Shown here: positions 1 to 6,539 of the stretch, one piece after another | Position numbering within the stretch: position 1 is the first letter of the stretch | Layout of the letters: every line of letters begins with the position of its first letter | Origin: a bacterium | GTDB taxonomy: Bacteria; Elusimicrobiota; Elusimicrobia; UBA1565; UBA9628 | Direction: 5' to 3' | Length of the DNA stretch: 10,171 bases | NCBI GenBank assembly: GCA_021796015.1 | Contig: JAJYOT010000058.1 | Coordinates: forward strand, 1 to 10,171 | The notes under the pieces: model-generated | Told to the model about the DNA's origin: nothing | What the model saw: the letters and a program-made list of their open reading frames with translations, nothing else | The model's database searches: none | Position numbers and translations under genes: made by a program

Positions 1-1311
1 GAGGTTTCCGTCAAAAGAATGTTCGCCAATATTTCGCCGAAAGGTGGGGCGGTGGGAGCGGTGGCGGCTTCTCCGTCTAAAAAAAATCCAGATTACTGGT
101 ATCACTGGGTTCGGGACGCCGCGATTACGATGAATGAAATTGTTTACCGTTTGGAGGGCTTTGAGACCCCGGAAGAAAGGCAAATTGAAAATCAAATGCT
201 CAAAAACTATGCCGTTTTTTCACGCCTTAATCAAAAGTCGAAAGCGAAAACCGGGCTTGGGGAGCCCAAGTTCAATATGGATGGAACTCCCTTTAACGGG
301 CCCTGGGCGCGGCCTCAAAACGATAGTCCCGCTTTACGGGCCATTACTTTTCTTCATTGGGCGCGTTTGCTCAAATCCTCGGGAAGAAAAAAAGAAGTTG
401 TGAAACTCTATGACCCAAAATTTCCGCAAAATTCCGTGATTGGCGCCGATTTAGATTATGTTTCTACTCACTGGAAAAAGCCCTGTTATGATTTGTGGGA
501 AGAGTCCTTTGGCTTTCATTTTTTTACCCAAATGGTCGAGCGTAAGGCTTTGCTTGAGGGGTCTAACCTGGCCCAAGAATTGGGCGATTCTCCGCGGGCT
601 CTTTTTTATAGAAACGAAGCGAAATCTCTTGAGGCTGAAATTGAAAAACATTGGAACGCGGGACGGGGTTATATTATGCCGACGGTGGACCAAACCAATA
701 TGCGCTACAAAAATAGCGGGCTAGATTCTTCCGTCATTTTGGGGGTCCTTATGGGAAATACCCATGACGGGTTTTTCGCTCCGACAGACGACCGTGTTTT
801 AGAGACTGTCTTAGCGCTTGAGAAAGCGTTTTGGAAAATTTATCCGATTAATCACGATAGAAAAACTCCCGGCATCGCCATTGGGAGATACCCTGAGGAT
901 CGCTATAACGGAACGAATGTCTTTAATCCCAATAACGGAAACCCGTGGGTTTTAAACACCGAAGCCTTTAGCCAATTTTACTGGACGCTGTCTTCTGATT
1001 ACTCCCAAAAAAACGCCATTGTCTTAACGCCTCTTAACCTCTCTTTCTTTAAGGCTTTACCGTTGAAGAAAAAGTATCTTGCATCTTTAAAACCGGGAGA
1101 AACCATCCAGAATTCAAATCCTTTGTTTCAAGCCTTGATTTCGGCCCTTCAAAAAAAAGGAGACGGTTTCATGTCGGTGGTTCGCCGCTATATTAATCCC
1201 GATGGAACGATGTCCGAACAGATTGACCGCAAAACCGGACGCATGGTTTCCGCGCCTAATTTAACCTGGAATTACGCCGGGTTTTTGTCCCAAGACCGGG
1301 CGCGGCATTAA
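1..1311 (+). CDS. GH15 glucoamylase (glucan 1,4-alpha-glucosidase), 5' end outside window
   Basis: Glycoside hydrolase family 15 catalytic domain, expected to release glucose from the non-reducing ends of alpha-1,4-glucans. The frame is open from base 1. The six codons before the first ATG (position 19) still align with the downstream paralogue, so that ATG is internal and the true start lies upstream. Counting from that Met, visible motifs are ASPSKKNPDYWYHWVRD (17-33), GLGEPKFNMDGT (79-90), YDLWEE (157-162), GRYPED (289-294), GNPW (307-310) and TMSEQID (397-403). By alignment with Aspergillus glucoamylase, Glu161 is the general acid and Glu400 the general base. Departures from family consensus: WARPQNDSP where WGRPQ.DGP is usual, SAPNLTW where SARDLTW is usual, and an 8-residue insertion between GRYPED and GNPW relative to the paralogue. 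A signal peptide cannot be judged. It lies 93 bases before the paralogue on the same strand. Family is secure; whether the altered motifs change substrate is unknown. Confidence 0.93.
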   Translation, partial: EVSVKRMFANISPKGGAVGAVAASPSKKNPDYWYHWVRDAAITMNEIVYRLEGFETPEERQIENQMLKNYAVFSRLNQKSKAKTGLGEPKFNMDGTPFNGPWARPQNDSPALRAITFLHWARLLKSSGRKKEVVKLYDPKFPQNSVIGADLDYVSTHWKKPCYDLWEESFGFHFFTQMVERKALLEGSNLAQELGDSPRALFYRNEAKSLEAEIEKHWNAGRGYIMPTVDQTNMRYKNSGLDSSVILGVLMGNTHDGFFAPTDDRVLETVLALEKAFWKIYPINHDRKTPGIAIGRYPEDRYNGTNVFNPNNGNPWVLNTEAFSQFYWTLSSDYSQKNAIVLTPLNLSFFKALPLKKKYLASLKPGETIQNSNPLFQALISALQKKGDGFMSVVRRYINPDGTMSEQIDRKTGRMVSAPNLTWNYAGFLSQDRARH

Positions 1312-1396
1312 AACGGTCAATAAGCCCTTGGGCCCTTTGCCGGAAACCGCCTAGGACTTTGGACCCATCCTCTTTGCTTGCCGGAATGTTATATCT

Positions 1397-1402
1397 AGGA
1401 GG
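1397..1402 (+). promoter_or_regulatory. Shine-Dalgarno site unusually close to its start codon
   Basis: AGGAGG, a perfect anti-16S match, ends only two bases before the ATG at 1405. Usual spacing is five to nine bases. No in-frame ATG follows within the signal peptide until residue 26, and starting there would remove the signal peptide. I therefore keep the 1405 start despite the tight spacing. Confidence 0.5.
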
Positions 1403-1404
1403 AT

Positions 1405-3213
1405 ATGAGACGAGAATGCCTTCTTACGGCTTTAACGCTTCTTCTCAGCCCTCTCTCCGCTTTCTCAGGAGAAGAGAGGATGGCTCCTGAAAATCTAAAT
1501 CTGGCTTCCGTTGAATTCGCGCCAATTTCTCCGGCCCTTCAAGACCTTTCTTTTCAAGCGAATTTATCGTCCTTGGAGGATTTTTCCAAACTCCAATTCG
1601 CGCCGCCCCCGGGTCTAGTTAAGGAAGGCCTTCCGTCCGTCGACCAAGAAAACGCGAAAGAAATCAAGGGGGCGGAAAAACCCGCCTCTCCGGAAGAGAA
1701 AACCCTCAACCAAGACTTAAATCAAGAAGCCTCGGGGCCCGCTTTAAAATCCGCGCCGGCGAAATTGGCCGCTCCAAAAACCGGCATTTTCGCCTCAAGG
1801 CGGCATAAGCTTCGGATCGATTTTGACGGCGTTCGCGCAGATCACTCTCAAGACGAAGATTTAGACGCCTGGATTTCTCAAGAAGAACGCGTGGCCTTAT
1901 CACGGATGAATAAAAACATTTCGCCCCCGGGGGCGGCCAAGGGCGCGGTCGCGGCTTCTCCGTCAAGAGAAAATCCGGATTATTGGTATCACTGGGTTCG
2001 AGACGCGGGGCTGACCATGAATGCGGTCGCGGCCCTTTATCAAAACGAAGCCGATCGCTCCAAAAAACGCGCCTATTTGCGGATGATGAAAAACTATGCG
2101 CGCTTTTCAAGGGCCAATCAGCTGACTCCCACTTTGTCGGGCCTGGGCGAGCCTAAATTCAATATGGACGGTACGGCTTTTAACGGAGCTTGGGGGCGCC
2201 CGCAAGATGACGGCCCGGCCATTCGCGCCATCGCCTTGATTCGTTTTGCCAAGGCGCTCATTTCCGAAGGGAATTGGAAATTGGCGCATAAGCTTTACGA
2301 CGGCAAGCTTCCGACTTCCTCAGTCATTAAGGCGGACTTGGAGTATGCGTCTCATTTTTGGCGGCAGACCAGTTTCGACCTTTGGGAGGAAGTCCGGGGC
2401 CATCATTTTTATACGCGGATGCTCCAAAGAAAAGCCCTTTTGTCTGGAGCGGAGCTGGCCCGCATGATGAAGGACCCCGGCGCGGCCGATTTTTACGAGG
2501 AACAGGCGGCGCTTTTAAAGCCGGAAATCGAAAAGCACTGGGATGAGGAGAAAGGGATTATCGTTCAAACCTTGGATCAGGACGCGGGCCTCAATTACAA
2601 AAAAAGCGGAATGGATTCCGGCGTTATCCTGGCGATTTTGCAGGGGGCTTTTGAAGACGGATTTTTCTCGGCGACCGACGACCGGGTTCTTTCAACCGTC
2701 GTTCAAATGGCGGAGGTTTTTAAAAACCTTTATCCTCTCAATCAAAAGGCGGACGCCCCGGGGATCGCGATTGGGAGATATCCCGAGGATCATTATTTTG
2801 GGGGAAACCCCTGGGTGATTTCAACCAATACCTTTGGCCAGTTTTATCTCCGCGCATCCCAGGATTACGCCGCGCAAGGGTTTATAGAAGTAACCGCGCG
2901 CAATCTCGCCTTTTTTCAAGGTTTGGATTTTGCCGGAAAAGACAATCTCCGTGCTGGCCTAAGAATTGACAACACAAACCCTCTTTTTGACTCAATATTA
3001 AACGCATTGCGCGCGGAAGGCCGCCGCTATCTGGAAACCGTGCGCCGTTACGCCAATCCCGACGGCTCGATGTCGGAGCAAATCGACAAGGAAACGGGGG
3101 CGATGATTTCCGCCCGGGATTTGACCTGGAACTATGTCAGTTTTTTAAGGGAAGCCTGCGAGGGGCGAAGTTGCCTGCTTAACCCGTTTCCCAAAAAGCC
3201 GAAAAACCCGTAA
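1405..3213 (+). CDS. Secreted GH15 glucoamylase with N-terminal linker
   Basis: Complete second GH15 glucoamylase, 602 residues. Residues 1-22 form a signal peptide (RR, then a leucine-rich core, then SAFSG). Residues about 25-150 are a Pro/Ala/Lys/Glu-rich linker with no recognised fold. The catalytic (alpha/alpha)6 domain starts near LDAWISQEE (153-161). Key motifs: ASPSRENPDYWYHWVRD (184-200), GLGEPKFNMDGTAFNG (246-261), WGRPQDDGPAIRA (263-275), FDLWEEV (324-330, Glu328 general acid), GRYPED (457-462), GNPW (467-470), SMSEQID (555-561, Glu558 general base) and SARDLTWNY (569-577). These closely follow the fungal-type subgroup. No beta-sandwich domain of the usual bacterial/archaeal GH15 type and no starch-binding module is visible. 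All key residues are present, so activity is likely, outside the cytoplasm. It is a clear paralogue of the upstream gene but better conserved. Its stop overlaps the ribosome-binding site of the next gene, suggesting co-expression. Confidence 0.95.
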   Translation: MRRECLLTALTLLLSPLSAFSGEERMAPENLNLASVEFAPISPALQDLSFQANLSSLEDFSKLQFAPPPGLVKEGLPSVDQENAKEIKGAEKPASPEEKTLNQDLNQEASGPALKSAPAKLAAPKTGIFASRRHKLRIDFDGVRADHSQDEDLDAWISQEERVALSRMNKNISPPGAAKGAVAASPSRENPDYWYHWVRDAGLTMNAVAALYQNEADRSKKRAYLRMMKNYARFSRANQLTPTLSGLGEPKFNMDGTAFNGAWGRPQDDGPAIRAIALIRFAKALISEGNWKLAHKLYDGKLPTSSVIKADLEYASHFWRQTSFDLWEEVRGHHFYTRMLQRKALLSGAELARMMKDPGAADFYEEQAALLKPEIEKHWDEEKGIIVQTLDQDAGLNYKKSGMDSGVILAILQGAFEDGFFSATDDRVLSTVVQMAEVFKNLYPLNQKADAPGIAIGRYPEDHYFGGNPWVISTNTFGQFYLRASQDYAAQGFIEVTARNLAFFQGLDFAGKDNLRAGLRIDNTNPLFDSILNALRAEGRRYLETVRRYANPDGSMSEQIDKETGAMISARDLTWNYVSFLREACEGRSCLLNPFPKKPKNP

Positions 3214-3224
3214 GGAGTTTGGAT

Positions 3225-3470
3225 ATGGAAGAAAAGAAAGACCCAATAGAGCGCGTCGCTTCGACCATCGCTCACGAGCTTAGAAATCCCCTCGCGGTTT
3301 TAAACAACTCCCTTTATTTTATCCGCGCCAAGATAGACAACGACGCGCTCGATCCCAAGGTCCGCAAGCATTTGGGATTTTTGGGGGAGGCGATTAAGAA
3401 CATGGAAGCGGAAATCGAACGTTTACCGGAATACTTAAAGCCGCTTAAAGATAAAAAAACCGGACGTTAA
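3225..3470 (+). CDS. Stand-alone histidine-kinase dimerisation/phosphoacceptor (HisKA) domain protein
   Basis: 81-residue protein that is almost entirely a HisKA (DHp) domain. The H-box STIAHELRNPLAVL spans 13-26 with phosphoacceptor His17. A second amphipathic helix (about 47-66, LGFLGEAIKNMEAEIERL) would complete the two-helix hairpin. There is no sensor domain, no membrane segment and no N/G-box ATPase domain, and the next gene runs on the opposite strand, so no ATPase follows. I chose the ATG at 3225 over an in-frame TTG at 3219 because AAGGAG (3212-3217) lies seven bases before the ATG. The Shine-Dalgarno site overlaps the glucoamylase stop, so the two are probably translated from one mRNA. 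It could be a phosphotransfer partner for a kinase in trans, a dimerisation decoy, or the remnant of a full kinase. Domain identity is confident, function is not. Confidence 0.8.
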   Translation: MEEKKDPIERVASTIAHELRNPLAVLNNSLYFIRAKIDNDALDPKVRKHLGFLGEAIKNMEAEIERLPEYLKPLKDKKTGR

Positions 3471-3475
3471 ATTAA

Positions 3476-3499
3476 GCCTGATCTATTTCGAGATCAGGT
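3476..3499. terminator. Hairpin between convergent genes, possible weak bidirectional terminator
   Basis: CCTGATCT (3477-3484) pairs perfectly with AGATCAGG (3491-3498) around a six-base loop; a G-T pair extends it by one. It sits where two genes converge and overlaps the TAG stop of the minus-strand gene. There is no good T-run on the plus side and only TTAATTT on the minus side, so termination would be weak or Rho-assisted. Confidence 0.5.
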
Positions 3500-5297
3500 A
3501 CCCGACGCCGACTCCGATCACGCCAAAGACAAACATCCCTATCGGCCCAAGCAAAAGCGCCCCGAGAAGCCCGCCGTAGGCGCCGATGAGGCCCATTCCT
3601 TTCCAGGGCAGTTTCGGCCAGGAAGATTTTTTGTCCTGATTTTGGCCGCCGCAATCGACGGGAGCCGTTTTATTTCCGGAATCGGCCTTGGCTGTGGAAT
3701 TCTTATCCGTTTTGTCTCCGGGGTTGGCCGGCGGGGCGGACGCTTGGCCGCAATTTGAAGCGGGATTTTGGTTGATGTCGCCTCCCTGGGGGTTGTTGTT
3801 TTGATTTCCGCCGGGAACGCAGGTTCCGCCGCCGCTGGCGGCGCTAAACACCTCTCCCTCGGGGCAACCTTTTGACTTCTTATCCGACGGTGGAGGAGCG
3901 CATTGGGGAGCAGCGGCTATTTGTTTTCTCAGATCAAACACGCGGGCTTGCCAGTTCCCGAGATTCTGGGTGCATGAAATTTTTTTCGTGAGAGCGGGGT
4001 TGCCTTCTATTTTTCTCTTTGAGACAAGAGTAGGAGAGGAGGACATGGGGAGGTTTGCGGCGCATTCCGCCTCGTCTTTTTTCTCCGCTTTTTCGCAAGC
4101 CTGAATGAGCTTCTGCATGGAGGAGTTTTTTTGTAAAGTTTGAAGACAGGCATGAATTTGGGCTTCCGCCCCTGCTAATTGAGCTTTTAGATCCTGACAA
4201 GAATTGCCTTGATGTTTGGTCGGAGTCCCCGAACCTGGATTTTTTTGAGACGGCGGATTTTTAGCGACCGAGCCTGGAGTCTTTGACTTTTTTTTCGGCG
4301 CAATTCCTGAGGGGGTTTTTGCGACTACGACATCAAAAACATTTCCTCCGGTGGGTATCCCCAAATATTGATTGCCGATTTCGACGGTTGAGGGCGAACC
4401 GTTGGAATATCCAATGCTTCCGGCCTGCGGATAAATAGTGAGATGAAGCTTCTTGTGCCCGTGGACGTTCTTGCTGTCGACCCCGGCGCTGAAAGTGACT
4501 TGTTTTCCCAGAGGAAGGCAGGATTTGGCCAGATTTTTTGCCAGAGTTTTTTTCCGGCAGAGATAATCTTTTGTCGCTTGATTTGGGTGGTATCCCGCAG
4601 GGCCGTAAAAAACAAATTGAACGTTTCGGTTGAGGCCCGGTTTTAAGCCAATGGACTTGGCGAGTTTAAAAGTGTCTCCCTGCTTACAGGCGAAATTAGG
4701 CTGATCATGCTGTTGTAAAAAGAAAACGGCGCAGGGTATGTAAACATAAAGAGAATGATTGGGGTTTTTCTCAAGTCTTTTAGACAAGGAGACGCAGGAA
4801 TTTGTCCGGGAAACTCCCCATTGGTTGGCGCATTTTTGTCGAATCTGAGTCGCTTCTTCTCTCTGGGATTGAAGGGCCTCGTGGCGTTCTTTTTGAGTCG
4901 CAGTCTTACTCTTTAAAATAGCTTGACTATTAACGCAGGTTTTTCCATTCCAAAACTCATGGTCGCCCAAACAACGGACTTTCGCTCCTGGGGGAGCTTG
5001 GATGCAGGCGCTATCGCGCGAAGACCAAACATACCCAGCTCCTTTTTTAGAGCAGTCCGCAAACTCGGTGTATTGATTAGAGGGAGAGAGGTTGAGCCAG
5101 TGTTCAATTTTTGAGAAGCCACTGCCGAGGCTTCCAAACCAAGAAGAGTTTGGGGAGGACTTAGCTTGGGCGTCGGACTTATGGTGGACTGAGGCCAGGA
5201 CCATGGTGGAAGTGGAAATTTCTTGTCCAGAAACAAGCCCCGGGAAAGAAGAAAGAATAATCGCGACTAAGATTTCTCTGCGCGTGAATTTCTTCAT
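3483..5297 (-). CDS. Secreted cysteine-rich protein of unknown function with C-terminal glycine-rich membrane segment
   Basis: I do not recognise the family. With the ATG at 5297 it has 604 residues. Residues 1-24 are a signal peptide (KKFTRR, then a hydrophobic core, then LVSG). The protein has 20 cysteines. Four short segments share a C-x(11-15)-C-[IV] spacing with an aromatic or glycine between: C82-C98, C109-C121, C156-C168 and C478-C493. Residues 180-327 look beta-rich with further cysteines. Residues 328-366 are a Lys/Pro/Ser linker, 367-470 are mostly helical with paired cysteines, and 495-562 are Asn/Gly/Asp-rich. Residues 567-603 form a glycine-rich hydrophobic stretch resembling a glycine-zipper membrane hairpin, ending in Lys. 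The even cysteine count suggests disulphides and an extracytoplasmic location, anchored at the C-terminus. A GTG at 5318 is an alternative start, but it puts extra residues before a good signal peptide. Neither start has a Shine-Dalgarno site. The gene diverges from tsaB. Confidence 0.8.
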   Translation of the reverse strand: MKKFTRREILVAIILSSFPGLVSGQEISTSTMVLASVHHKSDAQAKSSPNSSWFGSLGSGFSKIEHWLNLSPSNQYTEFADCSKKGAGYVWSSRDSACIQAPPGAKVRCLGDHEFWNGKTCVNSQAILKSKTATQKERHEALQSQREEATQIRQKCANQWGVSRTNSCVSLSKRLEKNPNHSLYVYIPCAVFFLQQHDQPNFACKQGDTFKLAKSIGLKPGLNRNVQFVFYGPAGYHPNQATKDYLCRKKTLAKNLAKSCLPLGKQVTFSAGVDSKNVHGHKKLHLTIYPQAGSIGYSNGSPSTVEIGNQYLGIPTGGNVFDVVVAKTPSGIAPKKKSKTPGSVAKNPPSQKNPGSGTPTKHQGNSCQDLKAQLAGAEAQIHACLQTLQKNSSMQKLIQACEKAEKKDEAECAANLPMSSSPTLVSKRKIEGNPALTKKISCTQNLGNWQARVFDLRKQIAAAPQCAPPPSDKKSKGCPEGEVFSAASGGGTCVPGGNQNNNPQGGDINQNPASNCGQASAPPANPGDKTDKNSTAKADSGNKTAPVDCGGQNQDKKSSWPKLPWKGMGLIGAYGGLLGALLLGPIGMFVFGVIGVGVGYLISK

Positions 5298-5306
5298 CGT
5301 AAAATT

Positions 5307-5335
5307 AGAATAACACACAAACGCTTTTTTCGCAA
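5307..5335 (-). promoter_or_regulatory. Possible sigma70-type promoter for the cysteine-rich protein gene
   Basis: On the minus strand, TTGCGA (5335-5330) is followed after 17 bases by TATTCT (5312-5307). Transcription would start near 5300, almost at the ATG (5297). That fits the lack of a Shine-Dalgarno site and would give a leaderless mRNA. Pattern match only. Confidence 0.35.
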
Positions 5336-5339
5336 GGGG

Positions 5340-5369
5340 AAAAAAGACCTATTTTTAAAATAGGCCTTT
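5340..5369 (-). terminator. Intrinsic-terminator-like hairpin in the divergent spacer
   Basis: The core CCTATTTTTAAAATAGG (5348-5364) is palindromic. Read on the minus strand the outer stem is continuous, because position 5365 pairs with 5347 as G-U; on the plus strand the same pair is an A-C mismatch. The minus-strand 3' side runs into six T residues (5345-5340). The stem is A/U-rich, which is weak for a terminator. It lies upstream of the minus-strand gene, so it would end an upstream minus transcript or act as an attenuator. Confidence 0.5.
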
Positions 5370-5374
5370 AGGCC

Positions 5375-5459
5375 CTGGCGAGGTTTTAAGCCCCGCCGTG
5401 TCGGCCTCCAAGGGGGTTATGGGGTAGCCGGTCTGGTGGGGCTTTAAGGTCTCTACCAG
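5375..5459. other. Long imperfect stem-loop, candidate structured RNA or DNA element
   Basis: Pairings seen, outside to inside: CTGG (5375-5378) with CCAG (5456-5459); GAG (5380-5382) with CTC (5451-5453); AAGCCCC (5388-5394) with GGGGCTT (5438-5444); CGGCCTCC (5402-5409) with GGGG-TA-GCCG (5421-5430). The apical loop is 5410-5420, and a seven-base internal loop lies on each side between the two longest stems. Two of the pairs are U-G on the plus strand but would be A-C on the minus strand, slightly favouring a plus-strand RNA. It matches no RNA family I know: there is no SRP apical GGAA signature and no tRNA or riboswitch core that I recognise. Strand and function are undecided. Confidence 0.4.
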
Positions 5460-5472
5460 CCGCGGCATTTCC

Positions 5473-5478
5473 TATAAT
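5473..5478 (+). promoter_or_regulatory. -10 element before tsaB, possibly giving a leaderless mRNA
   Basis: A perfect TATAAT ends seven bases before the GTG start of tsaB at 5486, so transcription would begin at or within a base or two of the start codon. There is no Shine-Dalgarno site and no convincing -35 hexamer at 16-18 bases. This would be the promoter of the whole 5486-9890 operon. Confidence 0.45.
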
Positions 5479-5485
5479 AGAAGCC

Positions 5486-6097
5486 GTGAAAGCGCCTATT
5501 CTCATTTTAGATACGGTGGGAGAATTTTTGAGCGCGGGATTGTTTCATCAAGATAAACTCAAAACGCTCAGGTTTAAAGGCGCGGAGGCTGCGGGCGAAG
5601 AGCTTTTATTTAAAGCGGTTGACCGGCTTTTAGCCGAGAGGAATCTTCATTTGACGGATGTTAAGACGGTGGTTGTCTCCAGCGGGCCGGGAAGGTTTAC
5701 CGGTATTCGCATCGGCATGACTTTTGCCGCGGTCTTAAGTTCTCAGACGAGGGTTTTGGCGCTGGCGATATCCGGTCTTGAGGCGGCGGCTTTTGGCTCG
5801 AAAGAGGAAAAAATTTGTTCCGTGTTGCCTGGCTACCGCGAAGAAAAGTATTATCAGAGTTTTCAACGCAAGAGTTCCCATAAGGCGCCGCTGGCCGTTT
5901 CCACACCTGCTTGGAGTTCCAAGGAAGATTGGGAGAAAAAAATACCGGAGATTAGATCCTGTTCCTTTCAGATTGTCGAGAGAGAGCCCATGCCCGCCGA
6001 TTTTCTCAAAGCCGCCCTTTTTTATTTAGAGAAAAACCAAATTCCCAAATTTGAGCCGCTTTATTTGAAAACCGCCGGCTATGAACGAAAAAAATGA
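5486..6097 (+). CDS. tsaB: tRNA threonylcarbamoyladenosine biosynthesis protein TsaB
   Basis: TsaB is the non-catalytic ASKHA-fold partner of TsaD, in the complex that transfers the threonylcarbamoyl group to A37 of ANN-decoding tRNAs in the cytoplasm. The 203-residue protein opens with ILILDTVGEF (5-14) and carries the diagnostic SGPGRFTGIRIG (66-77). It ends with the typical FEPLYLK (189-195). Length is slightly below the usual 220-240. The HS..LLP segment common after the first strand is replaced by AEAAGEELLF (33-42), a mild divergence. The start is GTG at 5486, directly after the -10 box and at the conserved N-terminus. The stop overlaps rimI by 17 bases, a common pairing that implies coupled translation. 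Confidence 0.92.
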   Translation: MKAPILILDTVGEFLSAGLFHQDKLKTLRFKGAEAAGEELLFKAVDRLLAERNLHLTDVKTVVVSSGPGRFTGIRIGMTFAAVLSSQTRVLALAISGLEAAAFGSKEEKICSVLPGYREEKYYQSFQRKSSHKAPLAVSTPAWSSKEDWEKKIPEIRSCSFQIVEREPMPADFLKAALFYLEKNQIPKFEPLYLKTAGYERKK

Positions 6098-6539
6098 TTG
6101 GGCGGTGCGTTTAGCTCAAGCCCCTGATCTCGAAACAGTTTCCTCTTTAGAGTCTTATTGGCCCTTTGCCCCGCATTGGTCAAAGCCCCAATTGAAAGAA
6201 GAATTGTCGCGGCCAGATTCTCTTTTTTTAACTGCGGAATTGTCTTTTCCAAAAGATATTGGGGGGTATTTGATCGGGCGCGTTTCTGAAAAAGAATTTC
6301 AAATCTTAAGCGTGTCCGTAGGCCCCCGATATCTAAGACGAGGCATCGCGGCGGGCCTTTTAGAACAGGCGTTATCCAGCGCGCGTCTTAAAGGTTGCGC
6401 GCGCGCAAGTCTGGAGGTTTCGGAGCGAAACCTTTCGGCTTTGAGTCTCTATCAAAAGTTGGGCTTTCAAATTGTGGGGAAAAGAGCTAAATTCTATAAT
6501 GACGGTTCAAGCGCGCTTCTTATGGATAAACTTTTGTGA
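6081..6539 (+). CDS. rimI: RimI-like GNAT N-terminal acetyltransferase
   Basis: GNAT-fold acetyltransferase of the RimI type, which acetylates the N-terminus of ribosomal protein S18 and some other proteins using acetyl-CoA. In its 152 residues the acetyl-CoA-binding motif A is VSVGPRYLRRGIAAGLLEQA (78-97). It is followed by LEVSERNLSALSLYQKLGF (111-129) and KRAKFYNDGSSALLMDK (134-150), the characteristic RimI C-terminus. Glu112 and Tyr124 fall at the positions of E. coli Glu103 and Tyr115, with the same 12-residue separation. No Shine-Dalgarno site is evident; the ATG lies inside the end of tsaB and translation is probably coupled. The stop overlaps the next gene by four bases. The substrate here could be broader than S18. 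Confidence 0.88.
   Translation: MNEKNDWAVRLAQAPDLETVSSLESYWPFAPHWSKPQLKEELSRPDSLFLTAELSFPKDIGGYLIGRVSEKEFQILSVSVGPRYLRRGIAAGLLEQALSSARLKGCARASLEVSERNLSALSLYQKLGFQIVGKRAKFYNDGSSALLMDKLL

Noticed and set aside
1312..1404. Promoter or terminator between the two glucoamylase genes
   Set aside because: Only very short palindromes with two-base loops (GCCC-TT-GGGC) and no convincing -35/-10 pair are visible in the 93 bases.
3219..3224. TTG start for the HisKA mini-protein
   Set aside because: The ATG at 3225 has better Shine-Dalgarno spacing (seven bases) and is a stronger start codon; the TTG would lie one base from AAGGAG.
5370..5465. Signal recognition particle RNA or a known riboswitch
   Set aside because: The SRP apical GGAA/GGAAG signature is absent, and I see no TPP, cobalamin, SAM, fluoride or c-di-GMP core motif. 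Reported only as an unclassified structure.
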